NCBI GenBank assembly: GCA_037954665.1
Contig: JBBMOL010000550.1
Span: 62,001-126,000, forward strand
Direction of reading: 5' to 3'
DNA length: 64,000 bases
Source of the DNA: Laguncularia racemosa
Lineage: Eukaryota > Streptophyta > Magnoliopsida > Myrtales > Combretaceae
Positions 10,726-22,823 of this stretch are shown here, piece after piece (position 1 is the first letter of the stretch; every line of letters begins with the position of its first letter). Both the position numbers and the translations under genes were made by a program. A model generated the notes under the pieces. That model was not told the DNA's origin. It saw only the letters and a program-made list of their open reading frames with translations, and searched no databases.

Positions 10726-10949
10726 TAGTAAAGTTTAAAAAACTTAACTACAAAGACAACAAAGACACCATTTTTACCTAATGGAACGGGTAGATAACGC
10801 CATAACCAGCTAGCTATCCAAACCTGGCTCTACTAGAGAGTTTTCTGATTACTAGTTTAAGTAAGGAAAATGCTCTACAAGCTAACAATTCCTTATTGTA
10901 AAAGAAGATAGTTACTTTAAGATACTTAATACTCTTTAGGGAGTGGTCT

Positions 10950-11595
10950 TAGACAAGAAACATCTCACCAAACTAGTAACCTGGAGGGAGAAATCATCTA
11001 GAAAAGTGCTCTTATGAGTTGATTAATCGATGATAGGAAGCATCTCATTAAACTAACAACCTTAAACAGAGATTGTTTAGGAATGTGTCCTTATGAGCTA
11101 AATAACTAATAATAGGAAGCGTCTTACAGGACTAGCAACCTTAAAGAAGAGATTGTTTAGAAAAGCGCTCTTATGGGCTAACTAACTAATAATAGGGAGC
11201 GTCTTACAAGACTAGCAACCTTAAATAAGAGATTGTTTAGGAAAGTGCTCTTATGAGCTAGCTAACTAATAATAGGAAGCATCTTGTAGGACTAGAAACC
11301 TAGAAGGCGAGATCATTTAGAAAAGTGCTCTTATGAGCTAACTAATCAATGATAAGAAGCGTTTCACTAGACTAGCAATTGTAATAGGAGGATATTTAGG
11401 AAAATGCCCCATTGTGGGCTAACTAATCGATTGTGGGAAGCATCTCTTTAGACTTACAACCTTAAAGAAGAAAGTTTAGGAAAGTGCCCTATTATGGGCT
11501 AACTAACTAATAGTGGGAAGCGTCTCTTTAGACTTACAACCTTGAAGAAGAAAGTTTAAGAAAGTGCCCCCTTATGGGCAAACTAACTGATAATG
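10950..11595 (-). repeat. 80-bp tandem repeat, 3' part of element C
   Basis: About eight imperfect units with a period near 80 bp, each with variants of GGAAGCGTCT, CTAGCAACCTTAAA and AAAGTGCTCTTATGAGCTAACTAA. Unit landmarks fall near 10970, 11050, 11133, 11212, 11291, 11371, 11452 and 11532. The same repeat in the same relative place occurs in element F (61590-62290), so it is a family feature. It has no conserved reading frame. Confidence 0.87.
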
Positions 11596-13724
11596 AATTC
11601 CTAAGTGAGAATCTTATTTTTCCAATAATAGTCAAGAGTTTAGGATGACTTAAAACTTTTGAACAAATGATAACTAAAACTTTTCTAAAAATCTTCAAGA
11701 CAATTGCTCTTCTAAACTTAAGGATAAGGCAACAAGGTATTAAAGTATTTTCTAGCAAACTTTGAAAAAAATCTAAAAGAATTGTTTATTTATTTATTTT
11801 TTAAACATTGCTAGCAAATAAAGAGTTTGATAGGGTTCCCAAAAATACAAATAAAGGATAGGCCTCCCCTACTACTTATTAATCACTTACTCTTTTGCCT
11901 CATTTTACTTGAAGGGTTTGGTTTAATCATGAAAAAGTGGTGTCTTTGCTTAATCAATCACCTCTTGAGGGGTTTCTTGTAATTAAGACTCATATCTTCT
12001 TCTTGGGGGGCATCAATATTTAAAATTTGGGCCAAACAACGACAATGAGGAATGACTTTAAATTCCCTCATTCTATTTGGAAATAGATATCTCATTTTTA
12101 CTTGGTTTAATCTAAGAGGACTTCCTTATAATCTCTTGGTTTAGATGTCACTCTTGACTTTTATTCCAAAAATTATGGTCTTTCTTGTAACTAATACACT
12201 TTGATCAACTTGTTAGGCCTTTTTGGGACTCGTAATGCAATAGGCTTTTAGTTTCAAAAAAGTATTAATGCTAAGGTTTTATTTTGAAAGAATCATCATT
12301 TTAACTTAGGTTTACAAGTCAAGAAACCTTGAGAAAAAATAGAATAGCACTTTCGCTAACAATTTTTGCTTAAGATAAATTATTTTCAATTATTTGGAGA
12401 AGTCTTCAAAGAAGGGTGGTATATTTTTTAGCTGTAATGTTTGGGTTCTTGTATTTGGTCTTGGTATTTTCAAGTAGTTTTAGGCTTTTTTATTGTGCAT
12501 AGATTTAACTACATTCTTAGGCTTTTCTCATTTCATTTCTTTTCTTTCTTTTTCTTTCATTTTCTTTTTCTATCTTTTTTCCCCTTCTTTTTTAGGCCCA
12601 ATGGTGATTATCTCTTATGAGTTATGTGTGTTTTTTCAAAATGTAGACTTTTCTTTATCAAAAGAAATAAATTATCTACAGCAAAAATTACCCTTGAATT
12701 GTTGAAACTAGGGAAGCACTATTTAGTTAATTCCTTTTTTCTTGATTGATGTCCTTATCTTCATAATCATCCCATTGTAGGGTAGTTCTCGACCTGGTTC
12801 AATTTTGAACTCTTTTTATATAAGCTCAAATGGGGTTAGAGAAGGATTATTGCGTTTAGGATAGTAAAAATGAATGCCTAACATTATTTTGATTAACGTA
12901 TCAAATTCAAGATAGACCTCCTTTATGGAATGAGTCAAAAACCTCACATTAATAACACTAAACTCTCGAGTGTTTAAAGGTTAGTGTTTAGGATGTGGTT
13001 TTCCTCTTGTCATCCTAAACCACTCGAATAAATGAGATATCCTTCCATTTTACCATATTTACCCATATTCACCATGTCACATGATGTCTTTAGGAGTTAT
13101 GTGCCCTCGTTAAGTGATTTAGTCTTAACTTGGCTCCTTTGGAAAGCTAGTTAAGATAGTCTTCTTTATGCCCTTGTTGGTAATTGACCATAGCCACTTC
13201 AAAAATGTGCCCTAAAATTAATTGTCTTTGTGTCTATTTTATATAACTCCTGATGGAGAGAAAGTTCAAGTGTAACCCTTAGGATTGGAGAGAGTTGGAA
13301 GGTTTTGTGTTTTGAGGCTAAATCAACATACGATGAGACCTTTGAAGTGAATGGGGTCTTTCAAATTGAGAGTAGGTATAAAGGTCTTTGGCTTTATGTT
13401 CAGAGTAAGTGACCGTGAGCCTTAGGTTAAGCCAACCATTCAAAAGCAACTTTTAGGGCCTTAAAAAGATCTCTTATTGTTAGCAACTATTCAATTTTCT
13501 TGGCTTTGTTCTTTTCTTTATTGTTATTATTTTTTAGTAAATATGCAAACAAGATGCTCACACAAATGCAAAAGAACCAGCATTTAATTAACGATGTAAT
13601 AATACTGAAATTTTATTAATATTACAAACTTGGAGTTCGGTGCTTTTATTGAAAACATAAGAAAAGAATGCTATAATCTAACTTCCTAATTTCTATGTTT
13701 CTTCTTCTTTGGCTGTGTAGGTGT
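11596..13724 (-). other. Element C internal non-coding region
   Basis: About 2.1 kb between ORF1 and the tandem repeat. No conserved protein is visible in any frame. Its first 150 bases downstream of ORF1 (around 13560-13680) still resemble the sequence after ORF1 in element F (49550-49650); the resemblance then ends where F continues into gag, so the gag-pol deletion junction lies near 13560. Confidence 0.6.
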
Positions 13725-15168
13725 TCACTCCCTTTTGATGATGGCTTCTAATGCTTTAACCCTCGCTTGAGTCTTCTCTAACTAGGCTTCCAATGTTTTG
13801 TTTCTCTGGTTAGATCCATTGAATCTACTCTTCGATATATCCTTCTTATTGTTTGTGGTCTCAAAATGGACCTCCATCTGAGCCTTGACCTGTTCCATAT
13901 AGGTTTTTATTTCTAGACTTGGGTTGTTTGGTGTAGGCTGGGTGACATTTGGCACTTGATACACCCTCTTTCCTATATGATATAGTTGGTTGATCACAAA
14001 ATCTCTAGTAACTCAGTGTTTACGTACTTCCCCATCTAGATCTCCAAGGTCTATATTAAGACTCTAACATGCTCAACCACTAACATGCTCGAGTCTTAGT
14101 ATTCAAACGTGATTCTTTCTAATGATGGTCTATAAACTATGTCTTGAATAGTGCCGAGCTGGCAGACCACTGAATTTGGATGATAGCCTATGTACCCATT
14201 AAGCTCGATCAATGGAACAACTTGAAAGTTCCCGCACATTAGGATAACCTTATTATAGCAGCTCCACCTAGTGGTCCATAGAATATCATTAACACTGAAA
14301 CCTTTGAGCACTTTCACCCAACTGTGGCTGGAAAGATCATTTGGCAGCTTCATCCTCTCTATGCAAGAATCTATGAGATCTACTTGTTGAGCTAATGATT
14401 TCCTAACCATGTTTAACCCTAAACACTTAAGATAGCTTACGAACCAAATTAGGATGAGGTTGATGTTCGAGTGGAGAATTCCATGACCCTTCTTCTTTAC
14501 AAAATTTAGGCTTTAAATCTGCTCAGCTAGTAGGGTTAGGCTGTAAGATTTCCCTTCCAAGAACTGGAATACCAATTCCGCGACTCTATAATGAATGTGG
14601 AAAATCCCAGTAGGGAAGAGGATGGTTGCAAATCTGTTAAGATGAAAGCATAAACTCGTCTTTATCTGTAGCTCTTGGGATCTCCACATAAGATGTCCTT
14701 CTTGCTCCCATCATCACATCGAGCCACAAACCAAGCTTTCAGTTCATCCATTTAAAGGCAATACCCGTTGTTGCTTTCCAATGCTCAATTAATCACTACT
14801 TTGCAAACTCCTAGAAGTTTGCTAAAGATGCTTGCTAGCCCAACCTCTAAATCCGGTACATACACCCCATTAGAAAGTGGAGGGGCGTAAAGAAGTTAAT
14901 TATATTCCTCTATGGTTAGTGTGATCTCATGTGGCCCAATAAAGAAAGCCATGGGCTCAATTTCCCAAAAGTGTAATATAGCCCGAATTAAAGGTAGGTT
15001 GACAACCATTTTCATCAATGAGAGAATGGGCCTTGTTTTTCTCTAGATGAAGGTTTACTCTTTAGGGTTGTATAAGGTGAACCAATGGTCCATTACCAAT
15101 TTAGGATCTACAGGTTTACAAACCCGGATTTCTTTGCGAAAGAGGCGGTCAATTATGATGCTAGCCAT
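13725..15168 (-). pseudogene. Element C ORF1 (DUF7745-like, decayed)
   Basis: Starts at 15168 with MASIIIDRLF. Recognisable stretches include HWFTLYNP, PHEITLTIEEYN, LSNGVYVPDLE and KLLGVCKVV, then 14410-14096 (QQVDLIDSCIERMKLP, ILMCGNFQVVPLIELNG) and 13997-13782 with a Lys/Asn-rich C-terminus. Element F has a close counterpart at 47987-49535. It resembles the plant family usually labelled DUF7745, found as an extra frame upstream of gag in Tat/Ogre-type elements; that assignment is from memory of the family. The role is unknown. Multiple stops and frameshifts make it non-functional. Confidence 0.7.
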
Positions 15169-15687
15169 CTAGTAGAATTACAATAAAAATTTCTAATTAC
15201 AAACAAATGTCTTACAAAACACCATAAAAATTCTTTTACAAGTGATTGCATCTAAACTCCAAAGAAAAAAATTACTTCATTAATCATCTGCTGGTTTATG
15301 ATTTCATGTATGCAAAGAGGTTGGTTCTAAAGGTTCCCAAGCTCTATGGCCTCCCACATTCTCAAAGAAATGGATCTCTGGCCATATCGAAGCATCGGGT
15401 GGGGTAGCCTAATCGGCTCCGAGCGGTGAATATTCACTTCACCTGGAACTTACACAATGGCTCCCCGTCCTAAGGTCTTAAGATGGCATGGGTCTGACCG
15501 CATCTAATCACACAATTGCATGCATGAAAACTCAATAGAAATAAAAAGAACTAATCCTTATTAAATCCTCAGATCACGAATAGATATAAACATTCATGCA
15601 AACAATATTTCACAACACAAGAGCTAATTAAAGATATCTAGAAATGATGATTTCAAAAGGTTTAGGTGGCTAGCCCACTATGGGTCA
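15169..15687 (-). other. Element C leader; candidate intron with 3' splice site before ORF1
   Basis: Non-coding leader between primer site and ORF1. The last bases before the ATG read TAATTCTACTAG on the minus strand, a plausible 3' splice site directly abutting the start codon. With the donor-like AG/GTTAGT at 16653 in the 5' LTR it would define an intron of about 1485 bases. Element F has the same arrangement. Confidence 0.45.
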
Positions 15688-15702
15688 CCAGTGGAGTCAC
15701 CA
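15688..15702 (-). other. Primer-binding site of element C
   Basis: The minus strand reads TGGTGACTCCACTGG three bases inside the LTR. Element F has TGGCGACTCCACTGG at the same place. This differs from the initiator-Met type of elements A, B, D, E and G and fits the Arg-tRNA type described for Ogre elements. Confidence 0.75.
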
Positions 15703-15705
15703 TCC

Positions 15706-17642
15706 TGTCGAGTCTAATTTTAAATTTTATATTATATCCCTAATTCGATTTATATTAGATCTTATGCTCATCCAATATAAATCCTCGACTTGAACTAGGA
15801 AATGTTTTTATTTATTTAGAGTTGCGACCCAACTAAAGTTGGAAAAAAATATTGAATTAGAATTAATTGAGCGGATTAATTCTAATCTAGACAACTAGTC
15901 GACAAAATCTTCCTTTTTAGAAAAGAAAAAAAAAAGAAAGAAAAACCAAAGATTCTCGACACGGGAGCTATCTTATTAAAACCCTAAAGTTACCACCTTA
16001 TTCTTCTGAAATCTAAATTATGTATTTATGTTACAATACCCTTTTTAGCATAAGAAAATACCAGAAAAAAATAATATAATGATTTGAAAATATTTTTTTA
16101 TTTTTTAGAGTTGCCTTATAAAGGTACCTATGTACCTGCTATTCGGGATCAAACATGTCGTAGCTTACCTTTCGTAAAACTTGAGTAGATTATTTAATTT
16201 TAATTACGAAAATATGTCGGGTTTACGTTTATTACTATTTAAATTTATTTAAAGAAATTTCTAAGTCTAAGCTTTATTATTTTTTATTTAAAAAAAACTA
16301 AAACCTTTAATTTTTTTTAAAATCAATTATATAATATTGTTTTTATGAAAAAGAAGTTTTCTAAGTGATAACAATATTTATTATTTTTTATTAATTAATT
16401 TTTTTAATAATTAATTATTTTTTTTCATTAATTATCTATTAATTATAATAGATAGATGTATATATATTCTTTTTTAGAAAACTCTAAACCTAGTTCTATT
16501 AATATATTCCTAAAAAAAATATACATCTTTATTTTTTTATTCTATTGTTATTATTTTTATATTTTTATATGTATTCTTATTTTATTTAGCATGAAAAAAA
16601 CTAATAATAATAAATAAATAAAATAGAATAAAAAATGGAGAGATCTGACTAACCTAGATGCGGGTCACGGTTTGGGTCAGGTCTGGTCGGGTCGAATTCG
16701 GTTGACTCACGAAGGAAGTGATTGTGGTGGTGAGGGGGCGATTCAATGGTTCTAGGCATCATAGAGTGAGAAAATACGGTTTTTTTGAATCTTCAGGTCG
16801 CAAGGATTCTTCTAGCACCTCCGGTAGGCTTCGACGTGATCGGTGATGTAAACTATCCTAGAGAGAAGGTGAGTAGTGGGTTTAGGATTTCTTAGAGAGG
16901 GAAATCTTGCATTTAGGCTTACAGGTGTGTGTTTATGTGAGATTCTTCCTTCTTCCTCTGCTCCCCTCTGACCTTCATTTGGTGCTTTATTTATAGGGGT
17001 GCGGGGTTGATTGCGGATGAACACGGATCTAAAATATATATTTTTTTTTCTTCTGATTAAAAAAAGATTGATGTGAATCCCTTAACTTGAAGTTGTTCTT
17101 AGGATTTATCTAAAAAGATTTGAGAAAAGAAACCATTTTCTCTTGTTCGGATTCGCTCCGAGTTTTCCTCATCCGTTTCACATCCATCGACTGGCTGGAG
17201 AAGACGATCATGCGCACCACGCGTGATCTGGGCCATCCTATCGCGTGCTGCCACATGATAGCTAGGAAGAAAAAAAAAAAAAGAAAACAGCACAAAGTGC
17301 CGTTCGTGAGTTTCAAACCTGTGACTGCGTCTCCTCCCACATGTTTCAGGTGCACATACGGACTAGCTGAGCTGGCCCAATTCTTTTTTTTTCTTTACAT
17401 GCAAATTACATATAAGTGTGCCAATTTTTACTAATTTTATATTATTTTAAAATTCTAAAATTTTACAAAAATCCCAAAATATCTTTTATTGTTATTTTTA
17501 TCTTTATTTTCTATTATTGGTGTATTATTCCTATTTATTTTATTTATTTTTCCTTCATATCTAGAAAATAATAAAATAATAAAAAAATTAAAAATTAAAA
17601 AATTAATAATAATAATTAGGGGACAAAAAAGGGGTATCTACA
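15706..17642 (-). repeat. 5' LTR of element C
   Basis: 1937 bp with the same ends as the 3' copy. The TATA box is at about 16986-16998 on the minus strand. It retains a GC-richer segment (16592-16770) missing from the partner LTR; element F has a related segment in its LTR, so the partner lost it. The segment carries a donor-like AG/GTTAGT at 16653. Confidence 0.9.
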
Positions 17643-17647
17643 CCTAC
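17643..17647. repeat. Right target-site duplication of element C (CCTAC)
   Basis: Identical to 8909-8913. Confidence 0.9.
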
Positions 17648-20276
17648 TATATAAACTCATTTTCAAATAGAAAATAGCAGTCCCTTCCTTTGGTTTTGGC
17701 ATGAACATCAAGGGTAAGAAGAAAAAACAATTCCAAGCTTAAACCCTAAACCATTAACTTAGCTTAAAACCTATCCTTCTAACTACTAATTCTAGTCTTA
17801 TTCATATACGTTTTATGTTAAGAATCAAGTGAGATTTTAAGTTAAGAGGGGGCATTTTATATGTGATTTTAGGAGTGTGGATAAATAAGAAAAATGAATT
17901 GATTTCACTGTGAACTTTAGTTTGTAGATCGTAGATCTAAGTAATGTATGATATTTATTGTGAAGGAAAGTCAATTGGGAGTTTGAGAAAACATCATCTT
18001 GGAGTTGGGTAGGAACAATTTGGAGAAAATTTGGATATTTCTTGAATCTCCAACAAGGTAAGTTCAAAATCTTATTTAACTTGATAATTTAGGATAGAGT
18101 GATTGAACTTGATAATTTGATGATTTCTTGGATGTTGACAATGTATTGGGATGTACTCTTGTTGCCAACACCCATATTAGAGATTCTTAAGTGTCATTTG
18201 ATGATTTTGGAATTAATTTATGATTAATATGTTTTATCTGTTGTTGGCTATTGGATTTAGTAGTAAAAGTCAAGGTTAATACATGATAATTAAAGATATG
18301 ATTGAGTCTTGATGTTGTTGCCATTAAGGAAGATGAAATTAGAGCTTGATTTTCTTTCTATTTTTGCTTTAGATGATGAATGATAATAAATTAATAATTA
18401 GAGTATGAACATGTGACGTATGGAATGATTTTGATGATTAATTAATAGTACAATGTGAAAGGTTGGAATTTGGTGATATGATTGAATTAGTGGTTCAATA
18501 AATTAATTTAATTGCCAATATAATACTTTCCAACATGTAACTATGTTCATAATGTAATAAATTTGATGAAATTTGAGGTTAGGACTAGTAGGTCTACTTC
18601 CAAACACAATTGGGCATATAAAAGGCCCAAATGCCCTAATTGAGCCTTAAACATAACTAAGTTAAAAAAATTCAAATATCTTATTAAGTTTAAATAAATA
18701 AATCCTAAATGGTTCAAGTCATAATTAGCTAAAAGCTAATTGGGCCTACATAACCCTAATTAAGCCCATAACTAGTATGAGCCTTAAGTAATTTAAACCA
18801 ACCTCACAATAGGATTCAATTATTTAAAATAATCAACTAACTTAAATTTCTGTTTGATGCATAAAACCAACTCAATTGGAACTCAGATTGCAGTTCGAGA
18901 ATTGTCAACCTTTTAGATATGTAGTAACTTGTGTGTTATCTATTGGGATAGAAAAAATTAACCAGACTAATAATCAAATCGACTAAGTAACTACTTGCTA
19001 CTTGTACATGATTACTTGAGCTAGCAAGTGATGAATCTTGGGTTGAGATTATGGTTGCGGTCATATGCCTTAAAGTGATACGGTAGTTAGGTACTTAAGC
19101 CCCCTAAGGTGCATCACTAGGTAGCTGATAAGTGAAAACATGTTGGATTATAGGCATTATAAACGAAGAAAAGATATATTGAGCGTAATCTAGGGATATG
19201 GGTCCCAATAGTCTATACGACATAGTTGGACTATGATTAGTAAAGCCACATAACACTAGGTTCACTTAGACATAGCTACATAGGTACACAATTTTTAGCA
19301 ATGTGGAGTCTAGCTGCTCTAGTTAACTTTTGATGACCATTGTGGTGGAATCAGATCTCATGTCCCCATTGTGATATCCAAAGTTAGGAGTACTCCCATG
19401 TTGGATGTTTAAATAAGATAATTAATTGGATTAAATGATTGTTTATTGCATTAGTTGTAGGCTTATTTGACATATATGTATGTGTTTATATTACTGTGTA
19501 CTGAGTTCTCATGGCTTAATCCATTCCTCAATAGGTCGTGGCTCCAACGAGAAGATTTAAGATGAGACCATAGATATAGACTACATTGACTAATTACAAT
19601 TGAGTCCTATTTTGTTTCTAGACTATGTTTTCATTATATATATATATATATACTGATACACTATATGAGTTTCTTTTACCACCGGTAATCACATATCTAC
19701 AACGACGATCATGAAAATATACTATAGGTATAGCAAAAATAGAGGCTTAAACAATTGTGCAGAAGGGTAAAAATGGCTAAAAATAATCCGTTGGAGAGAA
19801 AAAAGGAATGAAACAAACCTTAAATTCGCATATATACCATCTATATGTTACTATAACAATATATTGAGTGCATTACCTCTATAGGAGGAGAATACGAAGA
19901 CTGAATGGCCTTATACCAAGGTGTATGCCCTGTATACATGGAGTCTCATAGATAGTGCCGAAATAACCTTCGGAATGCTTTGGCTTTGCTGCAGGTAATA
20001 TCTTCTAAAAACATTTGGTTTCAGTTACTGACGTGAAGCATTTATACTATCAAAAGCTTGCCCTTTATGTACTAAACTAAATCAAAGGGTTGTTAATGTT
20101 GTCCCAATTAATAATTAAAGGGAGGTGAATTAATTATTATTATTATTTTTTTTAATTTTATTCAGAAAATCCTCCTTTGATCATTAGTAAAGGATATTGC
20201 AGATTTTGATTCAGCAGCCAAACTGTAACTAATTAACAAAAGTAAACAAATTGCTATAAGTATAAAAAGTAAGTGT
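17648..20276. other. Spacer between elements C and D
   Basis: About 2.6 kb with no recognisable gene; the longest open frames are under 80 codons and look like chance. It includes a GGCCCA-containing stretch at 18590-18790 and a denser region at 18990-19600 that could be an old LTR remnant, but I found no ends or partner. A short TA run lies at 19637-19651. Confidence 0.5.
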
Positions 20277-20281
20277 TTAAG
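20277..20281. repeat. Left target-site duplication of element D (TTAAG)
   Basis: TTAAG precedes the LTR at 20282 and recurs at 31265-31269. Confidence 0.88.
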
Positions 20282-20684
20282 TGTTATACAACCAATAATA
20301 TTATAATCATGTTCAACTACACAATGAACATTAAAAGATAAAAGTGGAAGCAGAAATTGGATCGTGTACATACCTCTAGCCATTGCTTTGCAAATGCATG
20401 GATTTGATTCGATTTTGACTTGGTGCTTCTAAACCTTGGCTCACTCAAATCGATGGTGTATTTTTAAAGTGAGAGAGTTGGATTAGGTACTTCAATCAAA
20501 AAATCACATCCCTTATATATCTCTACCTATCATAGATCTTAATAGATGTGATCTGAGCTTGGACATGAGATTTTCTTGTGTAGATGTGAATTGACTCGTA
20601 TTTAAAAAATGGACCACATTCCAAACCAATTTCCCGATAAAATAGCGTAATATCTAGATTGAAATCAAAAGGGAAATTTCAATG
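20282..20684 (-). repeat. 3' LTR of element D
   Basis: 403 bp; matches 30862-31264 with many substitutions. The TATA-like sequence ATATATAAGGG (minus) lies at 20511-20521. The short reading frame at 20162-20383 only overlaps this LTR and its flank. Confidence 0.9.
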
Positions 20685-20700
20685 TTCTCCCACTTAGTCC
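20685..20700 (-). other. Polypurine tract of element D
   Basis: The minus strand reads GGACTAAGTGGGAGAA just before the 3' LTR. AAGTGGGAGA is the usual form in plant copia elements. Confidence 0.88.
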
Positions 20701-20999
20701 ATTTGTCCCAACATCAAACATAACAAGAAACAAAATATATGAATCATGGTGATAGGTCCTCTTATAATGAGTATTATCTTCCATGTATTACAATATATCA
20801 ATTCTCTCAATACTTGCTCTTAAATTTAATGAATAAACCATATGTTATTCTAAGTCTATACTTAATGACATTTCTTAAAACAAATGAATAGACAAAAATG
20901 TATACACAAAACCAAATAAAAAACATCAACTGAATAAGAGTTTTATTAAAACATCAAATGCAAGTACAATGAAAGATTACATTATGGAACCAAGTCCTA

Positions 21000-21340
21000 T
21001 TCTCACTACATTATCCTTAAAATTCTTTGGTAGCCTGCCTTTAGTTGAAGGATCAGCTACATTAACTTAGCACTACTATGCTCAATGACCACTTTTTTTT
21101 TTCCTCAACACATTCTCTTATGGCTAAGTACTTGATGTCGATATACTTACTCTGACTATCGCTTTTATTGTTCTTGGCCATAAATACAATAGTTGAGTTA
21201 TTATAGTACAATCTCAATGGCCTAGAAATGGAATCAACAATTCTAAGCCTAAACATGAAAGTCTTCAACCATACACCATGTGAGGTAGCCTCAAAACAAG
21301 ATATGAACTTGACCTTCATAGTGGAAGTAGCACTCAAGGT
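21000..21340 (-). pseudogene. Element D RNase H (broken)
   Basis: Frame at 21337-21062 with motifs FISCFEATSHGVWLK, LRLYYNNSTIVFMAKNN and SKYIDIKYLAIRE, the usual copia RNase H signature. The Asp of the CDN-type motif reads as Asn here (YYNNS), so catalysis is probably lost. The C-terminus is frameshifted beyond 21062. Confidence 0.85.
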
Positions 21341-22029
21341 CTACTTTGCATCCTCTAAGGTATGGCTCTACCGATAAGCATGAAAATGTAACCAGATGTT
21401 GATTTGTGTGAGTCAACATAACCAGTAAAGTCTGCATTAGAATATCCAATAACCTCTAGAATGTCAATCCATTTCTACATGAGCATGTAATCCTTTGTTC
21501 CTTGAAGGTATCTCATTACCTTCTTTGTAGCTCTCTAGTGGTCAATACCTAGGTTACTCTAATATCTCCTTAGCATCCCAACAATAAATGCAATGTTAGG
21601 TCTAGTACAAACTTAAGCATACATTAGGCTTCCTATAACTAACACATATGGGATATTTTTCATTTGTTCCCGCTTAAGCTCATTTTTGGGGCATTGGCTT
21701 AAGGTCAATCTATCACCCTTCATAATGGGTGTTACACTTGGTGAACAATCTTTCATCCAAAATCTCTCTAAAACTTTGTTGATATAGGTTTCTTGAGACA
21801 AACCTAAAATGCCCTGAGATCTTTCCCTATGGATCTTAATGCCAGTAGCATAAGATGCTTATCCATATCCTTCATATCAAAGTTCTTTGAGAGAAATTGT
21901 TTAACTTCATATAACAAACCCTTATCATTAGCTACAAGTAAAATATCAACCACATACAAGACAAGAAAATAAATTTTAATCCCATTGACCTTTTGGTATA
22001 TATATTGATCCATAATGTTTTCTTCAAAA
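21341..22029 (-). pseudogene. Element D reverse transcriptase, C-terminal part
   Basis: Continues the RT after the nested element E. It opens with the FEENIMDQYIYQK motif and then the active-site box, which reads LYVVDILLVAN where YVDD is expected, so one catalytic Asp is replaced by Val. Next come FLSKNFDMKDM and, after a break, LSQETYINKVLERF and IPYVLVIGSLMYA (21801-21613). Stops and frameshifts separate these blocks. Confidence 0.88.
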
Positions 22030-22034
22030 CCAAG
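22030..22034. repeat. Left target-site duplication of element E (CCAAG)
   Basis: CCAAG precedes the LTR at 22035 and recurs at 26687-26691. It falls inside the RT of element D. Confidence 0.9.
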
Positions 22035-22193
22035 TGATGTGCTTAAAATCAAAGTCTAACACATGAAAAACCAATTTGAAAGATAAACATATAATGCCAG
22101 TAAACTAGTTCAACAATTGTGCTAATTCTCAATGTTTTTAAACCAATTCTTTAAATGTTGACGTGTTCAATATTAAATATCCAAATGAGACTA

Positions 22194-22205
22194 GCTCTGA
22201 TACCA
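22194..22205 (-). other. Primer-site copy inside the 3' LTR of E
   Basis: TGGTATCAGAGC on the minus strand, next to an inner LTR-end copy (GCACATCA at 22211-22218), well inside the LTR. The 5' LTR has the same at 25626-25637. It cannot be the working primer site of E, which lies at 25449-25460. Confidence 0.85.
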
Positions 22206-22803
22206 AATTATGATGTGCCTAAAACCATGTTTAAGCACATGCAAATGAACCAATTTACAACCCCTAAAGGACAAAATCAAAATCGGTTGAAAGTGAAACA
22301 AAATTGCACGAACCCTAGTTGGTGTAATATGATCTGAATAATAAAATCAAGGAGATGAAAACCATAAAGACGATAATCCTCAATTGAATCACTTAATCAA
22401 CTTAAGTTCCAAGAGAATTCCAATCAACAACATACAAAGATAAAACTATGATACTCCTCACAACAAGACCAATCCACGCCACAAAAATATAAAGCAAAAT
22501 TGATGGTAATAATGAGTGGTAAAACCAATCAATCTTATATCATTACAAAGAGGATATAATTGATGCCAAATTCAGATCAAAGAACTAACCTAATCAACCC
22601 TAAATATGACTCACTAGTGATGAAAAGGAAAAACACAACAAAGGGGAATTGATATTACTCACAATTCTCTTTGTTGCAACTCACCACAATTCCAATTTTT
22701 AGACTGAAATTGATAAGAGCTAATGGATTTAGGATGAAGCCTAACCCTCACACGAAAATGTGTTTTGCTACAAATTTCAAAAAGCCCCTCAAAACCCTAC
22801 TTA

Positions 22804-22823
22804 AGCAAGTATTTATACTTGCT
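22804..22823 (-). promoter_or_regulatory. LTR core promoter of E (3' LTR copy)
   Basis: AGCAAGTATAAATACTTGCT on the minus strand, the inverted-repeat TATA motif shared with elements A and G. Confidence 0.65.

Larger units (their letters stand above)
8914..17642 (-). mobile_element. Element C: non-autonomous Tat/Ogre-like LTR retrotransposon
   Basis: About 8.7 kb on the minus strand with LTRs at 15706-17642 (5') and 8914-10711 (3'), a TGGTGACTCCACTGG primer site and a purine-rich tract before the 3' LTR. Inside there is only a decayed ORF1 (13725-15168), a long non-coding stretch and an 80-bp tandem repeat; no gag, protease, RT or integrase signal is visible. LTRs, ORF1 and tandem repeat match element F, which has the Tat/Ogre coding set. 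C is thus a deletion derivative that would need enzymes in trans. Confidence 0.88.

Noticed and set aside
10950..11595. Regularly spaced repeats that might suggest a CRISPR-like array
   Set aside because: Units are contiguous and diverged, without unique spacers, and the genome is a plant. It is a tandem repeat in the 3' part of a retrotransposon.
18990..19600. Possible extra LTR between elements C and D
   Set aside because: Texture is LTR-like, but I could not find TG...CA ends, a partner copy, a primer site or a polypurine tract within the window.
20162..20383. A hydrophobic 73-codon frame that could pass for a small membrane protein
   Set aside because: It straddles the boundary of the element D 3' LTR and its flank; the partner LTR has no matching frame.
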